Both the position numbers and the translations under genes were made by a program. The notes beneath the pieces were generated by a model. That model saw nothing but the letters and a program-made list of their open reading frames with translations. It was not told the origin of the DNA and made no database searches. Below, piece by piece: positions 11,402 through 22,110 of a DNA stretch of 64,000 bases; positions within the stretch are counted from its first letter, which is position 1, and each line of letters starts with the position of its first letter. Source of the stretch: Nectonema munidae (lineage: Eukaryota > Nematomorpha > Nectonematoida > Nectonematidae); assembly GCA_030549495.1 (NCBI GenBank), contig JAUIRK010000892.1:124001-188000 (forward strand), written 5' to 3'.

Positions 11402-11880
11402 TCGTATTTGGCACTCTACTTTGAGCAATTATTTCCATGTAAAACAAGATGTTCTTTTCGACAATACATGGCTAATAAACCCGACAAATTCGGTATAAAA
11501 TTTTGGTGTCTCGCTGATAATACAACGAAATTTCCGTGCCTTCACATGTTTGTCTTGAACTTATGTCTCCCTATTTCAATAAAGGATACAATGTAACTAT
11601 AGACAATTTATTCACTTCTTTTGGATTTGGCTGAAAGTTTTTTAAAAAAAGGTACTACAATAGTAGGAACTATTAGAAAAAACAGAAGAGAAGTTCCAAA
11701 CTTAGAAAATTTAATGAAAAAGCAATCACTTTATTCTAGCATCGTAGAATACAGGTTGGAGAAGAATCATCGTAATATACGGGTTGGAGATAAAACGCAA
11801 GTTGTCTACCCGCGTTCAACCGTACAGGTTATGAGAATATATCATTACATATTAGAGAAGAGTTTTCTAAACTCATTATA
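11402..11880 (+). pseudogene. piggyBac transposase fragment with inserted minisatellite
   Basis: The translation reads YFEQLFPCKTRCSFRQYM followed by NKPDKFGIKFWCLAD, the hallmark '(F/S)RQYMPxKPxKFGIKFW' block of piggyBac DDE transposases (DDE_Tnp_1_7). Then DLAESFLKKGTTIVGTIRKN matches the later 'L...L...GT..VGT.RKNR' block. The two blocks (11405-11596 and 11621-11740) lie closer together than in intact enzymes and are separated by a stop and a gap, so the middle has been deleted. From 11740 the frame runs into 52 bp almost identical to the 28-bp minisatellite at 2909-2960, and a stop follows at 11882. No TTAA-flanked ends are seen. It is non-functional. Confidence 0.75.
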
Positions 11881-11911
11881 CTGAAAAAATATTTCTTCAA
11901 ATATATTACTG

Positions 11912-12415
11912 TTTTAGTTTAAAATGCATCCCTTATCTGCTAATTAATGATATGAAGCCCATGGAAAATATAAACAGTAAAATGGTATTTCTTAAGGACT
12001 TATGATATAAGTAATGTATTCTGAAAGCCCATAAAAAATGCTTTAATTTGGTATATCGCAGGATGCATTTTGTTGAGAAATGTGAAAGTTATAAGCGTTT
12101 TAATATTTGACTAAAATTTAAGCTAGGAACACTACAAATAAACTAAGTGTACACTAGCCCGATAAAATAAACCACACACGCGTGCTAAAGATGTGGTGAA
12201 GCGTATGTGAGATAAGAATTCACTGCACTCACAAACGCGTAATGCAACATGTGTTAAACTTTCTTCGCATAATTATGCTCTAAAATCAATCAATAATGTG
12301 ATTTATTCTTCGCCCACTGTCGGTATAAAAATAACGAATGCCCTTCGTTAAAAATTAGAAAGGTTGTATCTAAACTAAATAAAAGTAGACTATGATTATC
12401 CAACAAAACTCATTA
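11912..12415 (+). repeat. About 0.5-kb repeat, copy 1
   Basis: This block begins TTTAGTTTAAAATGCATCCC and ends AAAGTAGACTATGATTATCC. It is about 97% identical by eye to 13022-13530, in direct orientation with a spacing near 1.11 kb. Inside are CACACACGCGTGCTAAA and AATTCACTGC-ACTCACAAACGCG stretches, rich in CpG for this AT-rich locus. I recognise no coding sequence; it may be a non-autonomous transposon. The 600-bp spacer (12416-13021) is AT-rich with short internal repeats (TTATAAAAATCTA-AAATAAAT). Confidence 0.7.
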
Positions 12416-13021
12416 TTTCTTCAATGTGGATGCATGCGCACACGTGTTAGATTCGAAAATTATAATTATTTTATAAAAATATAGAAATAAATTTAGGATT
12501 ATAGTGAAAAAAAATAAATTTATGAGATTACTTATTGAGAAAAATTGATTAAAACACATATTTTGATCTATTTATCTTCTCTTTAGAAATTTATATGCAG
12601 TAAACAATAATAAAAATAATATTTATCCAAAACATATTTTTTTCGAATCAAAGTGTAAATCAAACCCGCACTTAAATTTTGGATGATTAATTCAAAAGAA
12701 GTAAAAAACTAATGTTAATTTATAAAAAACCGAAAACTAAAATGATTTTATAAAAATCTAAAAATAAATAGTGGACTACGATTATCCAACAAAACTTGTA
12801 CATTCGATCTACATTTTTCACTTCAAAAATAATTTTAAATTTATTAGAAAAACATTGTACTGACCAATAAAAAAAACGAAGGTTAATTTATAAAAAAAAT
12901 GGAAAAACTAATACTATTTTATAAAAATCTACAAATAAATTTAGATTCTGAGAGTAGAGTCGCTTTATAATTGTGCTGGAAATTGTCACATAATATAGGT
13001 AAAAATTTGTCCTAATGAAAG

Positions 13022-13530
13022 GAGCTTTAGTTTAAAATGCATCCCTTATCTGCTAATTAATGGTATGAAGCCCATGGAAAATAAAAACAGTAAAATGGTA
13101 TTTCTTAAGGACTTATGATATAAGTAATGTATTCTGAAAGGCCATAAAAAATGCTTTAATTTGGTATATCGCATGATGCATTTTGTTGAGAAATGTGAAA
13201 GTTATAAGCGTTTTAATATTTGACTAAGATTTAAGCTAGGAACACTACAAATAAACTAAGAGTACACTAGCCCGATAAAATAAACCACACACGCGTGCTA
13301 AAAATGTGGTGAAGCGTATGCGAGATAAGAATTCACTGCGCTCACAAACGCGTAATGCAACATGTGTTCATCTTACTTCGCATAGTTATGCTCTAAAATC
13401 AATCAATAATGTGATTTATTCTTCGCACACTGTCGGTATAAATATAACGAATGCCCTTCGTTAAAAATTAGAAAGGTTGTATCTAAACTAAATAAAAGTA
13501 GACTACGATTATCCAACAAAACTCGTACAT
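13022..13530 (+). repeat. About 0.5-kb repeat, copy 2
   Basis: Direct copy of 11912-12415 with scattered substitutions. It is followed at 13541-13602 by a third, short fragment of the same unit (CCACACACGCGTGC through GAATTCACTGCGCG) that runs straight into Helitron coding sequence at about 13603. The array therefore forms the left border of the truncated Helitron. Confidence 0.7.
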
Positions 13531-13540
13531 TCAATCGACA

Positions 13541-13602
13541 AAACCACACACGCGTGCTAAAGATGTGGTGAAGCGTATGTGAGATAAGAATTCACTGCGC
13601 GT
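13541..13602 (+). repeat. Third, partial copy of the 0.5-kb repeat
   Basis: Matches 12170-12246 apart from a small internal deletion near its end. It abuts the 5'-truncated Helitron without any spacer. Confidence 0.6.
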
Positions 13603-15392
13603 AATGCACCAACATGAGGGCAGCTCAACAAGACCACCTCTTTTCAGAATTTCTTCTTTCTCTGGGAAATGGACAATTGCCTGTTAACTATAACGATCCT
13701 TTCAAAGATTGTATTGAGATACCAAATCAATGTGTATTAACTAAAAGTGATAACATCATTGCTTCTGTTTTTAATGATGATGGTATTAACGTTGCAGACA
13801 AAGTCATTTTAACTCCTACCAATGAAGACTCTTTAGAAATTAACAACCAAGTACTACATCAACTTTTGGGGGAACTAAAACATATTACAGTACTGACTCT
13901 GTTGTTACAGATAATCAAGAAGAAATTGATCTTTATCCAATGGAATTTCTCAATTCCTTAACACCATCTGGTATGCCACAACATAAACTCATTTTAAAAG
14001 TAGGATGTATCGTAATGCTTCTTCGAAATCTTAGTCTTAAGGATGGTCTCTGTAATGGAACACGTCTTAGAATATCTAAATTATTGGATAATACAATTGA
14101 ATGTCAAATTCTTACTGGTGTTAACTGTGGAAAGAATGTTCTCATTACTAGAATTTCACTGTCTTCTAACGATACAAATCTACCCTTTCAAATTAAGCGT
14201 ATTCAGTTTCCTCTCAGATTGTCGTATGCACTCACTATCAATAAAAGTCAGGGACAAACTTTTGAAAAAGTTGGTATTTTTTTAAGAAAACCATGTTTCA
14301 GTCATGGACAACTTTATGTTGCCCTTTCAAGAGCAAGATCTTTTCAGGCCATTAAATTTCAGGTCTATCAAACACATCAACAAGGATATCACAACAATAA
14401 TTTATATACAAAAAATATAGTTTACCCACAAATTTTTCATTGAAATGAGAAAAAAACTAAAAAAATCAATACTACACAAATATTTTTAACAAAACTAAAT
14501 ACTAAAAAAAATGATTTCTAATAAATATATCATAGGTGGATGGGGCAATACAAAGTAGAACCTTAAAGTTGTAGGTAAAAATACTTGAAAATACACATAA
14601 TACAAAATCGCTGTTAAAAATCAGCCAAATAGACAATTAGAAAAATCTTTAAAAAGAGTAGAAAACAGTCAAAAACATATGTAAGAATCGGAAAACACAG
14701 TAATTAGATAACTAATTAGTAGTCGTAGCCAAACAGGCAACAAAGAGTGTGAGATTTCTGGCTCACATGATACCCCCGCCTTTGAGCGGTTAATACCTTT
14801 ATGGGGCGACCTGTATTCCAGATAAACTAATTTAAAATTCATTTATACATACATATACATATAGGTAAGCTCAGAATAATAAACAAAAAAACTCACATTT
14901 TCAGAAATACACATGTAAAATGCAGGAATAAAAACCGCCATGTTTAGTGTATGCAGTTCACCGCAGCTTCGTGGCTTATTTTAATTGATTTTCAAATTAA
15001 ATAACTATATCCTTTTTATCGTGTTGATTTCGTTTGAAAATCAATCAAAATCTGTCAAAAATAAGAATCGTTAATTCAATAGTACTGATATTTTTTGATT
15101 AAAATCAATCAAATTTTTATTAGATCAAAAAAAGAATCTTATGTTTCGAGCGTAGCTTAAACAAAAAAAACTAGCCGGTCCCGTGGTCGTTTCGAGCGAA
15201 CCGAATTTAAATTAGCAACTCAAAATACACATTACCCAGAATCCTATGTTTCGAGCGTAGCCTAAACAATAAAAAACTAGCCGGTCCCGTGGTCGTTTTG
15301 AGCGAAGCGAATTTGAATTAGCAACTCAATATACACACTACCCAGAATCCTATGTTTCGAGCGCAGCGAGAAACGACCACGGGACCGGCTAG
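13603..15392 (+). mobile_element. Helitron H1, 5'-truncated copy with intact 3' end
   Basis: This copy contains the last third of the helicase gene (13614-14443), the 3' untranslated part (14444-15150) and a tail of three modules (15151-15392). The terminus is CGGCTAG at 15386-15392, followed by T, as expected for Helitrons (3' CTRR inserted 5' of T). The 3' region is the same as downstream of the best copy (49048-49880) and, inverted, at 34975-35697 and 41205-42048. The 5' two thirds are missing; the left border is a 0.5-kb repeat. Confidence 0.9.
13614..14443 (+). pseudogene. Helitron helicase C-terminus (PIF1-like), broken
   Basis: Encodes the last part of the PIF1-type helicase domain. 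NMRAAQQDHLFSEFLL is followed by the LTPTNEDSLEINNQVLHQL segment, then LSYALTINKSQGQTFEKVG and GQLYVALSRARSFQ, which are helicase motifs V/VI with the arginine finger. One single-base loss near 13875 shifts the frame relative to the homologous 48217-49047. The second part is an open stretch from 13940 to the natural stop at 14443. It is a fragment and cannot act alone. Confidence 0.85.
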
Positions 15393-15646
15393 TTATTATA
15401 TATTACATAAACATTTCAACCAATAATATTGTTTTTATGAAATAAAACTGCAATTTCAAAGTTAAATTTTTTGAACTTTTAGATAGAATTTTTGAAATGT
15501 GGCTTTCAATATGTATGTAAAATATTTTTTGAAAATTTTTATTTTAAGTATATTTTTTAAGCATTTTACGATTTACACATTTAAATATATAATAAGGCTG
15601 GCAAGTTTGGTAAGTTATCTCCCCGGAGGTCTTGCCAGACCTCTGA
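15393..15646 (+). repeat. 254-bp Helitron flank duplicated at 40951-41204
   Basis: Immediately downstream of the CTAG end, this segment is repeated in inverted orientation at 40951-41204, again next to a Helitron 3' end. Homology stops at hairpin GAGGTCTTGCCAGACCTC (15627-15644) plus GA, giving a CTGA end followed by T. CTGA fits the Helitron CTRR rule. The segment may be a read-through extension of the element with an alternative terminus, or part of a segmental duplication. Confidence 0.7.
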
Positions 15647-16795
15647 TTAAGATATTTAATTAGACAATTGATTAGTTAGTTAGTTAGTTTTTTTAAATAT
15701 CGAATTAATTGAAGAAAATTTTTAAGCTGCAAAGTGTCAATGACAAAATTGCAGTAGCGGGGAAATGCGAGCAGCGAATTATGACAAACTGCTAAACTTT
15801 ACAAACTTTTTCTTTCTCAGTCAAAAATAGGCATGTGATCCTTTTGAACTTTTTTAATTAAAAACCCAATATTCTTAATATTGAAGATGTTTTTATTCTA
15901 TCTTTTCAAAACATAGACATCAGTTTTATAGCTAGATATATATTGCTTATACATTCAAGGTGATCACCAACCTACCAATTTTGTCGATGAAGAGAAAGGT
16001 AGACTACGATATGGGCACGTCTTAGGCCCGTTTAGCGATGATCGTGGCCTGGTTGGGCAGGTATAACTTGAAAAATACCCAAAAGACAGATATGGCAACA
16101 TTTACTTAAAAACAGGTATTGCAAAATTTGTTGTACAATTATCATCGATTTCTACTGCGCATATTATTCAAGTGCACACCACAATATCACACTAGGTTCT
16201 GCTCGGTTACCAGTTTATTTTCTCAAATAACAGATTATCAAAAGCTGTTGTCAATTCATATACACTGAAACACCGTGTATGATGAAGAAAAGCTGTGTTG
16301 TATTTTGAAAATACGGGTTGAGTAGAACCGTTATAACGTAGACCATTTATAAACCATTTATAAAGTGACTCCTTATCTTGAAGCACGCCATCATCGAAAT
16401 AAAGATTTTACTGTTTATAAAATCTAAAATCTATGATTAGTCAAATAAATTGATTTTGCTCATATTTTTTGATAAATATTGAGAATAGAAATGAGGATTA
16501 AGGAGAAGAAGAGTTGAAAAAACATTGTGTCCTTTTCTCGAGAAATGAGAAATTACACAGAGAATTCTCAAGACTCGAGTTTCTCGAGAAAATAAAATAA
16601 AAGCTAAAAAGTAAAACTGTTTTTTATTTTAAAAATTTTAAACTAAATAAAAAAAGTCGACATCACTCATTTTTTAGAGTTACTTTTTTTGAGATAAAAT
16701 CTTAAATACAATTGAAAATTTTTTATCAAATTCACAAGTTTTAGAGTGTATAGAAAGCAAATCCTTTTGCAGTAGTTGTAAGGGATTTTCATTTT
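15647..16795. other. Intergenic DNA, no gene seen
   Basis: AT-rich with a GC-richer stretch at about 15960-16080 and 16180-16400. No open frame, splice-bounded segment or transposon motif is convincing. Confidence 0.45.
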
Positions 16796-16801
16796 TTAGA
16801 A

Positions 16802-17240
16802 CAAGGTTTCTCACCGTGCCTGAATCTCCCATTTTTTGGCGAAAATGGAATTCAGGTACAGGCTACTTTTTTAAAAAATAGTTCCGCAATTTTTATACAA
16901 ATATCTTAATATTTTTTCAAAAACTGTTTTTACATAAGAATTTAATGTAGTAAAAATTTCAAAAGGGCGATTTTTTCTAATGATAAATCTGAACTTAACG
17001 ATTACATATTCTTCACAATTAATGACTTAAATTAAAAATAGAAGAATGGAAAATCAATCCTTGTGGAATCTGTTGAAAATTTTTTTGGAGAAGTGTTTAT
17101 TGAACTTAGATGGAATGAAGAACTCAAATTAAAGTTTAAAAAATGAAAGATTTCTTCTATTTTTTATTTCATAGTGGGTGATTTTTAAAATTTTTGAAAG
17201 CACACTGGGCCATTTAAACAAAAAGTTTGAGAAACCCTAG
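16802..17240. mobile_element. hAT-like MITE remnant
   Basis: The left end reads CAAGGTTTCTCACCGTGCC. The right end, reverse-complemented, reads CTAGGGTTTCTCAAAC, and GGCCCAGTGTGC lies inside it. GGTTTCTCA terminal inverted repeats with a nearby GGCC are typical of Charlie-type hAT elements. Flanks TTTAGAAC and TTTAAAAG could be a decayed 8-bp target duplication (6 of 8). There is no transposase coding inside, so it is non-autonomous or deleted. Confidence 0.4.
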
Positions 17241-17658
17241 TTTAAAAGTTTAAATATTATTTTAAATTTTAGATTTTTTTATTTTCGATTGAATACAAAT
17301 AGAAAAATAAAGGGAATAATCTTCTTGAGTCTCGTTTATGTTTTCTCGAAAATTAAGAAGCAGAAAAATGTCTGAAGTCTCGCGAAATGAGACTCAATAA
17401 ATCTCGAGACAGGAATTCTAATTGTGATTAACTCCAAATGACAATATAAAAATGAGAAATCATATACGTTCTCAAAAAACAAAAAATGGCGAGAAGTTGA
17501 AAAGACGGGTATGGGCGAGTTTTGCCTTACAAAAAAACAAAAGGGGGTACAAAAAATATTTAAATAAAATGGCGGGTTCGAAAAATATTTAAATAAAAGT
17601 CGAAAAAAAATTTAACGGGTATGAACGGACATGGGTTTCACAAAGTAAGGCGGTGCAG
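17241..17658. other. Intergenic DNA, no gene seen
   Basis: AT-rich, with several GAGACT/CTCGAGA-like short repeats around 17320-17410. These also occur at 16540-16590 on the other side of the hAT-like remnant. Confidence 0.4.
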
Positions 17659-17766
17659 TGCTCTACTCAAAGGTACCCAAGTATGCAGAGGGAAGTGGAA
17701 ATAAAGGGATTCGAAGAGGAGACCATCCAGATTGAAGACACCATTCTAGACAACTATCACTTTTGA
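17659..17766 (+). CDS. Candidate terminal exon of unknown gene
   Basis: After a possible acceptor (GGTGCAG, ending 17658) a 35-codon segment runs to TGA at 17764. It is acidic and compositionally protein-like: REVEIKGFEEETIQIED followed by TILDNYHF and stop. A canonical AATAAA lies 35 bp downstream at 17801-17806. The pyrimidine tract before the acceptor is weak and no upstream exon was identified. The family is not recognised. It could equally be a chance open stretch. Confidence 0.2.
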   Translation, partial: CSTQRYPSMQREVEIKGFEEETIQIEDTILDNYHF

Positions 17767-17800
17767 TGGTATATCTACAACTTTATCTGTTATTCTGAGT

Positions 17801-17806
17801 AATAAA
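17801..17806 (+). terminator. Possible poly-A signal
   Basis: AATAAA hexamer just downstream of the candidate terminal exon. In AT-rich DNA such hexamers are frequent, so support comes only from its position. Confidence 0.2.
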
Positions 17807-18835
17807 GTTTATCATCACATTATTTATTAAAGGCTTAAAAATGTGAAATGTAGAGTTTTATTCTATGTTTTTCTTATTAAGTTTCAGAATAAGTTAATAT
17901 ATGTACATTATTACTTTTTTTAGTTATTCCAAGAATGTTTGGATCTTTCAAAAGATGTAAGATTTTTACTTTGAAATTTACTTTAAAAAATTTTCTTACA
18001 TTTAACCTGAATAAAAGTTTAAACAAAAAGTTTAATAACTTGGATTCATAATGGTAAATATGAACTAAATTTAACTAATAACAAAAGTTAAGTGTTATAT
18101 AGTCGCATTTACTAATACATAGCAATTTAATTGTTCACCTTCCAACGGAGTTCGTCTTTTAGTAGAAAAATATTCCATCCCTAAATAAAAAACTCTTTCA
18201 GCATCTATAGAAATTGCCTTTCTATGATAAAAATGATTTATGAACATTTTTTGTAAAATTTAACCTCCTTTTTTTTTGTCTATCTACGGTAATACAGTAG
18301 AAATATCACAACTTTGAACGCCAAAATCAAAAGCACAATCTATAAATGTTTCTCTCTAACTGTGTCAATTGTTTGTATCGTGGACAAACTAAAAATCTTA
18401 AAAAAAAAAATAAAACTTAAGAATCGTTATTTTTATAAGAATTTTGGCAGAGAAATTTGAATAAAATTTTTATGGATGAAGGTTTTGCGCGGGGATTTGA
18501 CGACGAGAAATCCCAAGGTGGAGAGTGAAGAACTTTGTGTTCACGACAAAAAAATAGTCTTACATTGACATAGCAACACCTCAGTATCTTGTAGCTGTGA
18601 ATAAAAGATTTTCAAAATTGCTTTATCAAATACCTATCTTCCTTTCATATACACTACCTATAGTTAGCCATCATAGATGAACAAAAATTGCTTCGCATTC
18701 TTTTTCTATCACATATATGAAAATAAAGAAAAGTGATGATACCTAATTTTTTCGAATTTTTTTCTAATATTTTCTATCGTGAAAAGTTATTTAAAAGTTT
18801 AAACTAACTTTTCGTTTTTATCAAAACGTAAGTGG
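17807..18835. other. Intergenic DNA, no gene seen
   Basis: AT-rich sequence with no recognisable coding or transposon signature. Confidence 0.45.
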
Positions 18836-18837
18836 TT

Positions 18838-18912
18838 TAGTAGCTGGGAGGTTAAACGGTTAGAAGCGCTGCTATAGATCTGTAGTTCGGGGTTTAAGCC
18901 TCGCTTCTTCTA
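18838..18912 (+). mobile_element. tRNA-like SINE head (remnant)
   Basis: GTAGCTGGGAGGTTAAACGG resembles a tRNA-derived box A. The stretch AGTTCGGGGTTTAAGCC, about 50 bp later, resembles box B with substitutions. The arms do not form a complete tRNA cloverleaf. It may be the 5' head of a tRNA-derived SINE or a dead tRNA copy; a body or tail is not defined. Confidence 0.3.
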
Positions 18913-19118
18913 GATTATCCATAGCTCGATGTTAGATGCAAATTAGTACTTTTTTCAATGAAAATACCACACCACATTTAATCTTTATCATAAAGATTCA
19001 AATTCAAATTTACTACATTGTTTAATTGCTACATTGTTTTTATAATTTCATTTCATATGAGCTTATTTTTTGAAATGTGTGTACATTTCACCAACCAAAA
19101 ACTCAAATATAAAAAACA

Positions 19119-19130
19119 GGGGGGGGGGGG
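19119..19130 (+). repeat. Homopolymer run of 12 G
   Basis: An uninterrupted G run. Similar G/C runs lie at 4669-4678 and 35439-35451. It lies just downstream of the MULE relic (which is on the minus strand). Confidence 0.9.
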
Positions 19131-19236
19131 ATTATTTGAACTGCAATTCTTTGTTCAAATGCTCCATGCCATCCTTCTAGAGAATTTGTTGTTCGTGGAA
19201 GTCCATGTACGGTTCTTTCAAAAGTGTTCCACATTT

Positions 19237-19936
19237 TTATTTCAAATAATGGCTTTCTTCGTTTGCCACGCTGAACAACACCAATCGATGTTGTTTCAAA
19301 TTAGCTGAGAAATCCTTACAGAATTTCATCAGTTTTATCATCCAACGTTGTGAGAAATTCTGTGAAGGTGTTAATAACATCATCAACTGGCACAAATGCC
19401 AAAGCTTGAAAGGATTTGGCAATAAGTGCATTTTTGGAAATATTATACCAAGTTTGTAGTCCCCACTGCTGTATTTCCCTCCACAAGCACTGTCCAAAAT
19501 GAAAAAAACATCCATAAATGTTTGTCTTGGGAAAACATGTTGTGATGCTATTACAGCTCTTTCATAATCAATAGTGATCGAAAACGAATTAAGATCTGGT
19601 CTCACTTGTTTGAGTGTTTTGAAAATTTTATCATAAGTATCTTGATTTTTATTCTTTGCGACACAATATACTACAGGAACTGTATTAAACTCGTCAAGTA
19701 AAACATGCAAGGTATATAATTGATAACCTAATGGTGTAGAACTAAAAGTTCCATCACATGCCCAGTGAGATTTTAGAACTAAAAGTTCTAAGTTTTGATG
19801 CGTTGCTAGAATTAGTAGATTGTCACTTTCATGAATGACAAAATTTCCCCCTCTAATTGTTTTACGTAGATAATTTATTCAAAACATTTCCATCTGGTAC
19901 CATTGGTTGTCTGCGAACTATTTTTGCCAAAGTTTC
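19237..19936 (-). pseudogene. MULE-type transposase (DDE) relic
   Basis: Reading from 19936 to 19237 on the minus strand, the translation has RGGNFVIHESDNLLILAT, then HWACDGTFSSTPLGYQLYTL, which is the first catalytic Asp block of Mutator-like transposases ('W..DGTF...P....QLY..H'). VPVVYCVAKNKNQDTY, a TIDYERA block (second Asp) and a later FHLCQ-like region reading LWHLCQ follow. At least one frame change (near 19875) and a stop after the FLYWCH part (19934) break it. It belongs with the FLYWCH domain at 19937-20224, the usual partner in animal MULE/Phantom-like elements. The third acidic residue and C-terminus are not clear. The relic is inactive. Confidence 0.75.
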
Positions 19937-20224
19937 TTATTTAGGAAGAGCACCTGCAGCACTAAGTGGATAATCGCTAGTACAGTTTTGTATGATCGTT
20001 GATGTAGCTTCTTCCGAATCTTTTGCTTTTTCTTTAATTTTATTGACAGTTTTTAATGACAAGTTGCGTTGCGGATCAGGTGGGTGTGAATGATAACTAG
20101 CTTCTCCTTGAACAATATTGTCTTCTGTTTTTAATCTTCCACCACGTTTTCCTTTAAGTTCGCAAAGCCAGTATGATACACTGTTTTTTCTTTTATCAAG
20201 AATATAGGCATAACCATCAAGCAA
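19937..20224 (-). pseudogene. FLYWCH zinc-finger N-terminus of MULE transposase
   Basis: The 95-codon open stretch starts LDGYAYILDKRKNSVSYWLC and continues ELKGKRGGRLKT through SYHSHPPDP. This is the FLYWCH pattern 'L-x-x-x-G-Y-x-(F/Y)-...-W-x-C-...-C-x-x-R-...-H-x-H'. The second metal-binding cysteine (normally C-x-x-R) is replaced by Gly-Gly-Arg, so zinc binding would be impaired. The domain normally binds DNA ends in FLYWCH/MULE transposons. It leads directly into the MULE DDE region after one in-frame stop. The natural start lies upstream of 20224. Confidence 0.75.
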
Positions 20225-20376
20225 TAATTTATATATATACTATTTTCACTTTTTAAACAAAATCTTACCTTTTTAATTACTGTTTTCTTAGAATTGCTAA
20301 AAAAAAACTGAAAGCAAAACTTTCTTTTTCACAAAGAGAAAGTTTTTGTGTGAGTGTTAGTCAGAACACACACATA

Positions 20377-20921
20377 TCTATATTATAATAAGCTAGCGTC
20401 TGTGTGTGTGTGTGTGTGTCTGTCGCTGGAAGCATTTTGATTGGTTGAAAATATTTATATATGTGTTTTGTGTGTATTTTTATATGTGTGATGAGTTTGT
20501 ATGTGTGTATGTGTTTGAAGCATTCTGATTGGTTGAATTTATTTATATGTTTTGTGTGTATTTTTATATATGTGATAAGTTCATATATCTGTAGTGTGAG
20601 TGTTGTTTGAAGCATTCTGATTGGTTGAAATTATTTATATGTTTTGTGTGTATTTAAAAACAAATAACTCAACACTAAACCATATTTCACCATATACGAC
20701 CACGGGACAATAAACTCACCGCCACACCATATAACACTATTAGCAACTCAAAATACACATTACCCAGAATCCTATGTTTCGAACGTAGGATTCTGAAAAA
20801 AAAAACTAGCCGGTCCCGTGGTCGTTTTGAGCGAAGAGAATTTGAATTAGCAACTCAATATACACATTACCCAGAATCCTATGTTTCGAGCGAAGCGAGA
20901 AACGACCACGGGACCGGCTAG
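20377..20921 (+). mobile_element. Non-autonomous Helitron N1
   Basis: A complete 545-bp copy: 5' TCTATATTATAATAAGC after A (20376) and 3' CTAG at 20918-20921 before T. The body has three units containing GCATTCTGATTGGTTGAA, then AACACTATTAGCAACTCAAA and two tail modules. An internal piece, TACGACCACGGGACAATAA, repeats part of the terminal sequence. There is no coding sequence. Confidence 0.85.
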
Positions 20922-20960
20922 TTTATATATACAAGCCGTATATAATCTTAATCTATATTA

Positions 20961-21573
20961 CTAGCCGGTCCCGTGGTCGTTTCTCGCTTCGCTCGAAACA
21001 TAGGATTCTGGGTAATGTGTATTTTGAATTGCTAATTAAAATTCGCTTCGCTCGAAACGACCACGGGACCGGCTAGTTTTTTTTTTGTTTAGGCTGCGCT
21101 CGAAACATAGGATTCTGGGTAGTGTGTATTTTGAGTTGCTAATTAAAATTCGTTTCGCTCGAAACGACCACGGGGCCGGCTAGTTTTTTTTCTTTAGGCT
21201 GCTCTCGAAACATAGGATTGTGGGTAGTGTGTATTTTGAGTTGCTAATAGTGTTATATGGTATGGTGGTCAGTTTTTAGAATAATTGTATCTTTTCTGTG
21301 TATTTTTCTATTACACCATATAAAAAAAAGATATTTCAACCAATCAGAATGCTTCAAGCAACCCTCACACTACAGATATATGAACTCATCACACATATAA
21401 AAATACACACAAAACATATAATAATTTAAACCAATCAGAATGCTTCAAACAAATACACACATATAAACTCATCACACCATATAAAAATACACACAACACA
21501 TATATAAATAATTTCAACCAATGAGAATGCTTCCAGCGACAGACACACAGACGCTAGCTTATTATAATATAGA
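20961..21573 (-). mobile_element. Non-autonomous Helitron N2
   Basis: Minus-strand copy of 613 bp. The 3' end is at 20961 (A precedes on the plus strand) and the 5' TC is at 21573. It has three tail modules in tandem. It is adjacent, head to head, to the plus-strand copy starting at 21574. Confidence 0.85.
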
Positions 21574-22110
21574 AGATAAGCAAGTGTGTGTGTGTCTGTC
21601 GCTGGAAGCATTCTGATTGGTTGAATTTATTTATATATGTGTTTTGTGTGTATTTTTTTATGGTGTGATGAGTTTATATGTGTGTATGTGTTTGAAGCAT
21701 TCTGATTGGTTGAAATTATTTATTTATGTTTTTTGTATGTATGTGTTTGAACCATTCTGATTGGTTTAAATTATTTATATGTTTTGTGTGTATTTATATA
21801 GTGTGATTATGACTCACCACTAAACCATATATCACTATTAGCAACTCATCACGCCATATAAAAATACACACAAAACATAATAAATTCAACCATTCAAAAT
21901 GCTTCCAGTGACAGACAGACACAAAACATATAAATAAATCATTTCAACCAATCAGAATGCTTCAATTTTTTTTTCTGTTGATATCACAAACAATTTTTCT
22001 ATTCATTATTACAATTTTCTAATTGCATATCGCCCCACAATGGATTCTAATACAACCAAAAAAAACTTTAATAAAGCTCATGCTAATTCCAAACCTACCA
22101 ACAACATTTG
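21574..22110 (+). mobile_element. Helitron N3, autonomous-type 5' end, truncated
   Basis: Starts with a clipped 5' end (ATAAGCAAGTGTGTG) and carries the leader repeats, the conserved pre-ATG leader CATATCGCCCCAC and the first codons of Rep from ATG at 22040 (MDSNTTKKNFNKAHANSK). It breaks off after about 23 codons, where another Helitron 5' end (GCTAGCGTCTG) begins. Only the start of the gene remains. Confidence 0.8.
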
